Source of the DNA: Strigamia acuminata
Taxonomy: Eukaryota > Arthropoda > Chilopoda > Geophilomorpha > Linotaeniidae
Direction of reading: 5' to 3'
Length of the DNA stretch: 64,000 nucleotides
Assembly (NCBI GenBank): GCA_949358305.1
Contig: OX442315.1
Span: 20,052,427 to 20,116,426, forward strand
Part shown: positions 49,915 to 61,900 of the stretch, in pieces
Numbering within the stretch: the stretch's first letter is position 1
How the letters are laid out: the number at the start of each line of letters is the position of its first letter
Notes under the pieces: generated by a model
Told to the model about the DNA's origin: nothing
The model's input: the letters and a program-made list of their open reading frames with translations, nothing else
The model's database searches: none
Position numbers and translations under genes: made by a program

Positions 49915-52900
49915 TTACACTGTTGTTTCCCTTTCGTTTGATTGATTGCTCATTCCGTCATCGCTCGCGAGTTCTGCCCATTTGTTTTTATTAGCTATCG
50001 CCCCGTCTACCATAACTTGAATCCGAGTGTTCAATTTTGCCAAACTCTAGAAATATATTTAAAATTTCATCAAAACAATAGGAAAAAAAAATTGTTTAGA
50101 TTAATGTATAAATACTTTATATAACGGAAGACAGATGTCTTCGATCCAAGAAATTTGTAGTTGAGGGAGTTCGTGTTTACGGTCTCGGTCCATTAAAGCC
50201 TTGAATACAATGAAATATTTGTATAATGCTTGTCAATATTAAAATTAGGAATTCAATACTTGGGGTTGAATATTTAATTCTTGCTTTTCTATGTCTCCTT
50301 GATCAAAAAATTCACTCGTTACCAATTCTGCGACCTGCAATCGGGGATAAACGAGTAAATTGAAATGCATTAACATTTTTGTGACAAATAAATAAAGTAC
50401 CTTTTGTTGCACACTCCATGGCTTAGTGCTGGCAGCAATATCACAAGCTGTCATGAGCATGCTTTGCAATGATTCTCGGTGCTCTTCCGTTTGCCAGTCG
50501 TATTCATTGTTATCAACAAGGGAAAAAAATTTCTCTCGATTTCTACGAATTATAATGGTTTTTTTTTGTCAATTTTTTTTTTTCGTACAAAAATATTTTA
50601 AAATTTAGAAAACGATTTAATCATTATTTTTTGAAGGTAATATTGTTTTAGATAGCATGAAATCATGAAATGCAATGGAAACATTAATTACGAAACGAAA
50701 AAAAAATGAAATTTAAGAAAAATAAACTTTTCTTCGTGTCTTAATTTCGTGAAATCTGATGATTACCTTCAAGGTCGAAACCTTGGCTTCTTAAATTTCA
50801 TTTTTTTTTGTAAATTAATTACAAATTAAAAAATTACAAAAACAAAAATAAAAACATTTCTAGCACACTCACTGGAAATAAACTGAGAGATCGGTAGAAA
50901 GGATGGAATGTTTGAGGACGTTCATCACTTTACTAAAGCTGTCAGATGAGAGGTTGGAAAAAAGACAGTGACCCTGAACACACAAAGTAAAAGAAACCAG
51001 TGTCAACAACCGCTTGCCAACAACAAAAAACAAAAAAAAATAATTCAAAAGCTTTTAAATCTATTATTGATTGATCATGACCAGACTTATAAAAGTCTCT
51101 CATTTATCAATTATTTGAAGGGGAAGAACTATAAGTAGGAACGTTAAATTTATACAGAAAATAGAATTAAAATGAATTGAATTTCTACAAAATAGCATTA
51201 GAGAAAACGTACCTCGCTGTTTAAAATCATTACTGCATGATTGAAATGGTGATGTTCCATTGTGTTTGTGGTCCCATATAGAAGAGCCAGAGCCGACCCG
51301 GTTCTGGAATTATTAAAAAGAAATATGAATTGGTCATTAATTTGAAACTATTCTTTGATTTATCATACTTTTCTTGAAAAGCGTTATTTTTTCCTCGGTG
51401 GTCTAGGTCGTGGCAAAGACATCCAGTGAACATTCCCAAACGTTCAATATCAGTGAAGATTCCCTTCATTTCTGCCGTCTATCACAAACCAGTGTTATCA
51501 TTGGGAATTATTTTGTGCTAGCTGACAACAAGATTGAGATATTGTGTGTGGATTTATCTTGTGAACAAGGTGCAGAAAATAAATCCCATTCTAACCTTTG
51601 ACATTTATGCGTGCGCGAATGTGTGCTGCGCTGAATTTAATATACTTAAAAAAGGAGCGCATCACCATGTTCACATCAAATAGCTACATTTTCTCTTTTA
51701 TCTAGCATTGCACTTAAAACATGAGAATTTTATAGGCGTAATTTAAAGTAATTTAATATGAATCGTGCAAAAATCAAACATTTATCATGCATTACTTTTT
51801 ATTATTAACTTTTTATAGCTTGTGAAATGATAGGTAAAATAGTTTGAAAAAATAAAATGAAATAGTTTTGTTAATTGCATTGCGACGTTGCAAAAGACCT
51901 CAAAGCACCTATTACTTTAATTACGAGAGATTTGCACATTGAGGGGAGGAAAAAATCAATTGACATGAAATTGAAAGAAAAACCGATACTCAATAAGTAT
52001 TGATTTACCGTGAAGAGTGCGAACATCATCTGAGCTACATTAAAGGCATGTCGCCAATTGTGGTATGGAACATCACGGTAATTTTTGCGTACCGTCATTA
52101 GCCATCGTAATAACGTCTGAAATGAACAAAAATATAAAAAAAATTAGAATTTTTATTTATTTTTATTTATTTTTTATTGAAATAATTCATGAAGTGCAGT
52201 GTGAGCCATTATTCTGCAACACTTAAGCATGAAAATACCGTGAATCTCGGTTGTTTGAGTTTTGTTGGCAATCCTTTAAGGCTGGGTTAAAATGAGTTGC
52301 GATCAAGTAAACGATTTCTAGTTTTTGTTCCACTCTACGTCAATTTCCTATCGCCCAAATCTCTTGGGAGATTTCCAAAAACTTTAGAACTTCTCACACA
52401 CGTCATCCAATTTTTTTCCCCGTCCTTCATTCACATGGGAATTTTTTTCGTAATGACTATGCTTAATACAAAATAGCTTATAAACCCGCTGATACAGATT
52501 CTATGGTCGTGACATTGCACTTTAAGTTGGCATTTCAAAACTCGGTTAGATAGAAAGTTAATAGCTTTTTTTTGGAGGTTTCTCTTTATTAATTTAAAAG
52601 GAAAACTTTTCGCTGAATAATTGATAAACGAAACTGACTTTTTTTTAGCAAACAAGTGAAATGAAGTTGACCTGCGCTAAGGTTTGATATAGTAATTTCA
52701 TCAGTGTTTTTTCCTTCCTCCTTGCCAGCCGCACAATGATTGCACATTAACTTTAAAGGTGCGTTTTACTACATTTACTATTTACGGTAATAAATAAGCT
52801 TGGTCACAAATGGGCGAACCATTAATAAGAATTTGAATGTCGTAAGAACAATTTACACAGTATTCAAAAAGGGTAGTGAGCAAATTAAAAAGAAAGTAAT

Positions 52901-55900
52901 ATATTTACAGAGCTAGAGGAAGTGTCAATCTGCCCTTATGCGATTCGCAGATTTAGTTCTTTGAGACATTAAAAGCGGTAATTAGGTGGTGATGAGTTGA
53001 GGTTGCTATGGGAATAACGTTAAGATAAAGCGTCGGAGATTGAATTTTATAAATATTTGGTGGTTAATGAGTTTTGCACTAATTTGTCAAAATTAGTATA
53101 ATAAATTTAATAAATTTTGGGGTAAGATGACTGCACTAGACTGAATTGGATTCTACTTTGTTAATAAAATGAACGGGGTGCATTAGCTGACCTCTTTTTG
53201 TATGTTAAATCGATTGATGAGTCCCAGATCTTTGAACATTGCAACTGCAGCTAGAATCATCTCTTCTTGAGACAAGGAGAAGTCATCAAAGGATAAATCA
53301 TGTAATCCCCATTCATCAGCATCGGGAATTGGAAGATCCTTGATGCAAAAAGTGGAGACAAAAACAAGTTTATTTCATTTTTCGGAGCAAGGAAAATAAC
53401 TTTGAAATCATAAGGCGGCTTACCTTGAGCTTTTCAATCTCTTTCGGATGTATTGTTGCATGATATGACAGAACCTACAGGAACGCATTAGAGTAAAAAA
53501 TAAATAATAAATTAAAAAAATATATTTTTTTCAATAAAATACTATATATTTCATCGGGGAATAAAATAAGAGACATCTTTTTCCGATATCCTGATTGTAC
53601 GGGAATATTAATCTTTCCTGAACAAGCAATGTGTGGTAGGGGATCAGAGCTGAATTTGCAGAGCCAAAACACCTACATCAAAAGATCCCCAGTTCGATTT
53701 GTTCGAGGCTTTATATCGGCTCTACGCAGCAAAATCCAGCGGAATGAAACGTTGAATTCCACGAAAGTACTGATTTTTCTTCTCGTTACATTCAGGGGTT
53801 TTTTCTGTACTTTGAAAACTTTTATTGACAGAATGATAATTAACTCGTATGTTCTTTAATTAACGGGTGGAGTGAAGGCATGTCTTATCAATCTCTTCGG
53901 GGATTTTATTCGGTGAATGTTCATTCAAGATAATTTTAGTCAATAGGTTTACGTCAATAACAAGCATTTCGTAATTAAAACAAAACACTCAGTAGTTAAT
54001 AAGAAGGTGCACTACCTCAATAGCAACCCTTTGTTTTGCCATGGCCTTTTCCATCTCGTTGAACATCATGGTGTTGTTTATCCCCAAACCGCAGAAGATT
54101 GTAAAAGCCTGTAAGATTAAATATAAAAATGTTAGTAAATAATAGATACTTTTCAAAGTTTTGTATGGTTTTTTATGGTTTTGTGCACACACGTGCTGTT
54201 ATCACACGCTCAGACTCTGGTTCAACTTGTTATGCCATGTGTAGAATTTTATACGGATTCAATTCAACCTTTTTTCTAACCACGCACACGCTAGCATATA
54301 ATTTTAAAGAATTCGAATAGAAGTCGAAAATTAGATTAGTGATGGATATGCAGTAGTGAGAGTGAGAACTATTTCTTCCTAACACGTGCGATAAACATCA
54401 TTTCCCCTGATGCTGTCGAAGCTGAATTTAGATAGTCTAGACCCCAGGCCTGTTGTGAGACAGGTAAACTTGAAGGTGATGGGATTGTCACTGCGGCGAG
54501 TTGCTATTTGTTGCCTTGGAAACCAAACCGCAAACTGGAGCCCTGATGATAGCCTTTGCCTCTGTGGAGCTTTAAAAAAATGGCAATTGAGCTAAAAAAA
54601 AGTTTAGTTTGACACTCTAAAAGTCATACGACCAATAACATATTTTTTTATTCTATCTTTTTTTAAAAAAAAAAAAATTCTTTTATTTAAATTTGTTTAT
54701 TGTATTTGGAATTTCAATCTGTATGAAACATGGAACATTGGACATGCGGTTGTCATGGTGATAGATTATTTGGCAGATTTCCAACGCGAAGACAAATTCC
54801 AAAACGTGGGAGCAGTGCGATTAATTGAAGTAAAATCCATATTAGATTTTGGTGAACAAAACACGTTTCAAGTTCATCCTGTTTTTCCTGAGCGCATTGC
54901 TCATGTACATTGCGTTTTTGCTCCAAATATGATGAAAATTAATTTTGTCGCTACCTGAGGGAAATAAACTAACACTAACAAGAGACAACACGCCCAGTCT
55001 TCAGGGAGTGGATTCAATCAACCCTTAATAGCTTCATAGCACCTACTACATACACATACGTAGACAAAACTTCTCACTTTATTTCTCCAGTTCCTTTAAC
55101 TTTAAGAATATTGAGTCAATAATTAAACACTTCAAAACTCGTACTTTTCATACCTGAATAACTTGACATTTACAAAAAACATACTGAGCTTTTAAGACAT
55201 AAGATATTTAAAACAACATTTTTTTTTTACTCTTTGGAAAACTCTTACCTCAAAGAGTTGTTCATCATTTTCATCAAATGGTTGTCCATTAAGTTTATTG
55301 ATTATTTTGGCAACACCTATAATTTACAACTGTTGTTATTACTTAAACAGTAAATTAATTTACGTCTAAACAAACCTATAATTTGGAAATTTCGGTTTCG
55401 AATTGGCATACAAAGAAGGGATTTAACCGTGCCCAAATTGGTCTTTTCTATTTCAAGGTATTCCGCAATGTTTAGAACTTCTCCTGTTGAGGCCACTTGC
55501 TCAGCAAGTCTCAGTAGCGCTTCAGACATAGAACACTCGGGGTTCTTTTTCGGACTTGAGCTGAAATTATTATTATTATTTTTTTTTTATAAAAAAACGT
55601 ATTATTTACGCCATTAAACATTTTTAAAAACAACAATATACTGTACCCGGTCATTAATTAAACGATTTCAATTACGACGAATTTAAGAAATTGGGTTTTA
55701 TAAAAACGGCAGTGAAGCGAAAAGAAGAGTTGATGAAATTGTTGATGACACCATTTCCTCTTCCACATGAATTAAGACCAAATGAAAGATAATTACATTG
55801 TGAAGAGGGAACATTGATGAAGTGAGCGGATGATGCATGATGTGTCGAAACATTTGCTTCTTTTTCCGTGAGAAAGTGCGCGATAATTTACTTGCAGAAC

Positions 55901-58900
55901 GATTTGCTCAATCGTTTTGCGCGTTGAAGAGGATTACTTACGTTAGTAGTATTAATGAGATGAACTGCTTACCTAGTATTATTCAGTCCATATCCATTCT
56001 GCTGAGCAGACTTCAGCTCAAAGATCTTCGTGAACTTCACGTGCTAGAGAAAGGAAAATGTCTCGTCTTAATCCCAGCTGTGAAAGCTTTTTCTTTTATT
56101 GGGCAACTGCTGAGCAGCTACAGAATTGCCCTTTTCGTGTTGAACAAATTACTCGAGAAAAGTTTTCACGCACTTTTCGCAAGTAAAAAAAAATGTTTTG
56201 GATTATGTTCGAACTTTTTCCTTACCTCGTGGTTTTCCTGCAGTAGGAGCACGGCGGCGCGCTCACATTTCAGGAGGCGCTGGGCGCGCTGCATCGTCTT
56301 CAGGATGACCTTCTCTAGTGAGATCTGCTCTTCAAACAAATCGTGTACCACCTCCAATAAATTCTGCCAATTAATCAGTTTGAGATTAATCTTTGAAATG
56401 GTCGATAAATATAGAATTTACCCTGTTTCGTTCGTATTCCCGGGCAGATGTTTCGAAAATCTGGGCATTAGTAATGGCAATGCCAACAAATTGAAGATAG
56501 GTTTCCAGTAACTGTTTATAGAAAAAAGTTTCTTAATTTGAAAATTGAAATCGAATTGAATTTATGTTGTTTCAAGGCTGCAGCACAAAATTGTAATCTG
56601 GTCAAATTATCATAATTATTTGTTTTTTAATAAGCTTTTCTAATTATCTTGTTCTTTTAATTGCTATTTAATCTACTTCTTTATCTGATGACCAAATGTT
56701 TTGGTAAATAAAAATTAAAAATTAGCCTGAGATAAAACAACGAATAGCAACTGAGGCAATTAAAAGAGCAAGTTAATTAAAGGTAGAACAAATGTTTTCC
56801 ATCGCTAACATAGTTTTTTTCTTAAAATTGCACACGTGCAAAATTGTTGTGGAATGGTTTTTTGCGCCGTGTGAGGTTGAAAATTTGCTCTTTTTTTTAA
56901 AAAAAAAAAATTGTTTTTTTGAAGATAGCAGCAAATAGAAGGATCATTTCATAGGAACAGATACGTTTAAAATTGAAATGATACTACTGTTTTTTGTTTG
57001 GTTGGGTGAAATTGCTTTTTATTTTTTTGTTTCTATTTCTAGTCTGCTATTATCTTTTCAGGATGTTGCAAAGCTGCTCTGTAAATCGCAGGTGCAGAGA
57101 TGGAAAGTGTTCATCACCGAAAGATAGATACCGGTATTATTTTTTTCCCTTAGAATGTTTCATGACCCGTTGCTCTTTAAAGTAGATTAAATTTTATCTA
57201 AAAATTGAGTCATGTGCAAATAAACTAAAAGATTTGTACATAAGTAAAAGGAAAACAATCCAAAGTTGTATAATGTTGAAGTTTGCTTTTGTTTGGTTTT
57301 AATGCAATGGCAAACAGTAGTTGTTTTAAAAAAAATAATCATTATTATAATAATTATAAAATGTATTATTTACCTTTTCATCATTTCTATTAAATGCTGA
57401 ACAAATTCCTTCGTCTGTGATTTTGTTGATCACTTGCGCCACAGCAATGATTTCGTCATAGGCGTTTTTCACGGGCATGCAGAGCAGACTCTCGGTTCTG
57501 TAGCCCGTGATGCGATCAACCTCGTCATTATATCGAAGATCCTTGAAAAAACAAACAACATTTACCAAATAATACAGCATGTCTGCACCTGGCGAACATA
57601 AATGTAGAATAAATATAGAAATATTAAAACCAGAATAAAACACGTGCAGAAAGAGCAGCGACAATTTTTTGTAGAAAGTTTTGTGCAACCAAAAATTAAA
57701 CATTTATTTGGTAGGAGATAAATACGGTATCCTATAATTTATTTTTGTTTTCCCCTTTGTGTTTCTTAGCTTGTTTATCTTTTGTCTCTAGAGCTTTACG
57801 TCGGAATGACTATTTAAACTTTTTTTTTCGTTCTGTGATTATTTAAGTTGTAATCAACTTTTTTCCTCCCGAAAAATCATTAACTTTCTAATGATTAATC
57901 TATACATCAATAATCCAAAATAAAATGTAGAAAACTGAACAATTTTATCCAAAATTTATGAATGAAAATTATTTCAAAATTAAATTTCAAACTGTTGATC
58001 GTATTTTTTTAAAAAGTTTACTTTCTCTTCTATACTTTATTTCTATTTTTTGTATCCAATGTGTAGGATTAGTCATATATTAACTAAATTAAAATGAGGC
58101 AATAATTCAAGCAGGCAATTACCTTTAGACAGAGACTCAACAACCCACCTGAGAGTTGATTTAACGTTGTAACTCATTACCATTAATCACAATTTACTTT
58201 TTTATTTTTGTTTATTTTTCAAAAGTAATTAAACTACAATCTAAACTATGACAACAAGAGTTTGGGCTCAAGTTTTAATTCCATAGACAAATTGCCCATT
58301 TTTACTGATTACTTCACTTTGTCCACATAAACTATTGATCTTTTCCACTCATCCTTTTAGGTTTTAGCCCATACTTCGTTTTTAATGGCGCAGAAATGAC
58401 ATGAAGTTCACATTATTATCGGGTCTTGAAAAGACGTGCCCTCAACTACCAGTTTATCGAAAACGACGTGTGTGGATAGAAACTCATTTTAGACCATAAT
58501 ATGCAATCGAACCCATTTTATAAAATAAAAAAGTGTCATAAATCATAAATAAAAATTGTACGCTAACCACATTATGATTTATCTTTTGATTTAATTTATA
58601 TTTGCTTTGAGTTAAGTCTTTCTTCTTTAACAAAGTTGAAAAAAGTAAAGTTTAAAACCGAAAAATGAGCTTAGAGGGTGGGGCAAAGAGCAACGATTTC
58701 TTTTGAGATTAGAATCACGCTTCTACATCTTCAATCTTCGTCTAGCTGCAAGCGACATGAAAAAATTTCTGAATAAATCAAAATATTATTTTTATGTAAA
58801 AAAAAATGACGTTGCCTATGCTACAAACAATCGATGGATATTGCCAAGCATAGAATTGTAATATAATCAGTTTTAGAGGGAGATCCAAGGACCTATTTAA

Positions 58901-61900
58901 CGTGCGAGCCACAAGCACATCGTCCTGTGCAACTAAACTAATCGCCAACGCGAGTGTTGTGCCACATTGGTTTGTTCATTTACCACAAGATCAATATCTG
59001 ATTCTGACAATTGACGCTTGACTGATTTTTTTTTTAAATTTGAAGTGTCCAGTTGGCATTTAAGTAGGGCCATACAAGAAACCTACTGCGCAATGTCCGA
59101 ATTTTATCTCAAAATATAAACTCGTCTTACCGTTTCTTTTCACCACTGAAGAGAAAAGGACAACGGCCACATATCACAACTCAAATTGTTTCTGGGAATA
59201 TAAAAGGTCTAATAACTGCTAAACGACACACCACAAATACGCAGCTTCCCAAATAAAACCCAGTTGTGTGTTTAGATTTAATGACACTATCAGTCTTTAA
59301 ATTCCATTTTATATCATTTGTATGAGCTCAATATACTTTTCCGTAAATGAAATGCTGCCAAATTTTATGTTTTGAAGTTTCTCCGTTTATTTTCTATCCA
59401 TTTATTTGTACCTTTATTGCATTTTACTTTTAACTGCTTTTGTACCGTGTTCGTAACTTGATATCATACGGGAACATTTAATTAACAAATGAAATTAGTT
59501 AATAGATGCGCCCGAAGAGTTCAACACACGGTATTAAAGTAGGCTATGTTAAGAATGCCGAACTTCGTCTATTTCGATGATTTAATTAAGTCTTGTAATC
59601 TTATTAGAGTTGAAAATTTAAATTTCCAAGTAGCAAAAGTCTCTGAGTCGTGTTTACAAAGGCAAAATTAAAAGAAAGAAAAAATTGGAATAAAATTTGA
59701 CTGACAAGTGAATGAGTTCGATTCTGATTGAAAAATGTATTGAAATTCTCAAGCTTAGATGCTCCTGCTGACAACATCTTTTCATATTATACATTAATGT
59801 TGACTTTGGTTGGGTAGAGCAAATTGCAAAGGATTTTGTCGAGTGCATTTCTGTTTGAAATCGTCTGTTAAGGGTCGTCGTTTTTGAACCCTTGCTGAAA
59901 TAGATTTTTGAGTGCTACTCCCTTGAGTGGAACCGTGTTGAAGCTCGCCAATGTGGTGCGTAGGGGCCCACGCTTCAAAGGGGCCAGGAGATGAAGCAAA
60001 ACATTGAACTTCTTCGACGTAGTTACTCGTAGTTCCTCCAGTTTATTCCCAAAACAATTTGCACGGATTGTGATTTCTTTGCATTTTGTCTTTAACTCAT
60101 TCATTTTTCAATTTGACAAGTGTCATAGTGCCAATGTCGCGGCATTAAAGAAAAAAAATAATTTATTGCTTTCAAAGTTTCATTTGAAATGAGTTTTCTG
60201 TGCTGAGAATTTTTGACACTCACTTTCCATCTTGGCAAACATAAGAATGGAACTATAATATTTTTATTTTTTCTATTTCGTCAGCAATCGTAAATTATAT
60301 TTTCTATTTTTCCTTCTTCTAAATTTAGACGTGGTATTAAATTGAATCTTAGAAAAATTATGTCTTTTTTAGCTCGCGGACGTCAGTGCGATGTCTAGAC
60401 AAGAAGTAATAGGTAGTTAATATAATTTGTTTATCCAAGCAATAAGTGGATCGTATAGTTTTTTGTACATTACAAATAAGTATTCGTAAAATCACGGCAT
60501 TTAGTAAAAAAAAAATACTTTAATATCCACTTAGAGATTCTTACTGCAATGAACTTTATTTTAAAGTTCCTGTGTTACATTTTTAAAAACTGTCTTTCCT
60601 GCATAGGATGTTGTTAAAATTTAAAGATGTGCAATTTTACGGTTTAAATATTTTGGTTTGACAGTATAGGTGGCCTGACGAGGATATTACCACCACAGCA
60701 CCCCGTTCCTCTTTAAAGAGAATTCCATCCTATCAAATATTAATGATGAATAATGAATAGAAATTGGGAGCCATCATTCAGCGAGAATGTAATAATTCTT
60801 TACCATTATTGGATTAATTTCGTAAAATAAATTCGTTTGCATAATAGAATAGTTACACGGTAAAGAAAGAATGAATGAATTTCAACTTAATAGAATTGTG
60901 CCATGTCAAAGGTTAGGGATACACCATGTAGCGAATTCTAGTCCATTATTAACGGATGGCAATCCATTTCCGGTGATGAGTGCATTCATTCACAACTAGA
61001 CTGAAATTGATACAGTTATCCCAAAATTGTGCACTTTTTCGGTAGGATTATCTTAATTAATCGCATTATAAAATCTGCAGAAATTTTATAACTCATTTTA
61101 AAAAAAAAGTTGCGGAAGGTTTTAAATTAAAAGTTGTGCAGGATGGTAAAATCGCACGAAATTGCCCGTTTAAAGCCTCCGCCAAATTTATGATCTAAGC
61201 AAGGAGGTGAGAAGGAGATGTAACTCAATAACCACTTCCGCCACAATGCTCACCTTCTGTGAGATGACGTCACTAAATCTCAAGCCGCCATTTTGCATAC
61301 AACCTAGTAAACACTACTGTTACGGTGATAACAATTTTTATTGGTTATGTCGAATTTTATCGGTTTTATGTCGATTTTTTTTAGTTTTATGTCGATTGTT
61401 ATTGGTTTTGTATCGATTTTTATTGGTTTTACCGATTTTTATTGGTTTTACCGATTTTTATTGGTGTTCTCAATTTTTATTGTTTTTTTTTTGTCGATTT
61501 TTATTTCTTTTAGTTGCTTTCAGTTGATTTTTTCTTGATTTTAGTTGATTACTTATCGATTTTATTGATTTTTAGTTGATTACTAATCGATTTTATTGAT
61601 TTTTAGTTGATTTTTTATCAATTTTATTGATTTTTGATTGAATTTTTCTTGATTTTAATGATTTTAGTAATTAGATAATCAAGTAGAAATCAATAAAATC
61701 AATAGATAATCAAGTAGAAATCAATAAAATCGATAAGTAATCAACTAAAATCAATAAACAATCGACTCAACGCAACTAAAAGAAATAAAAATCAACAAAA
61801 AAAACAATATAAATTGATAAAACCCATAAAAATCGATACGAAAACCAATAAAAAGTGACATTAAACTTATAAATATCGATAAAATCAATAAGCAATCGAC

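Noticed and set aside
55837-56511. 224-codon plus-strand frame
   Set aside because: Lies over PDE11 exons 3-5 on the opposite strand; no domain, and the minus frame is clearly conserved PDE11.
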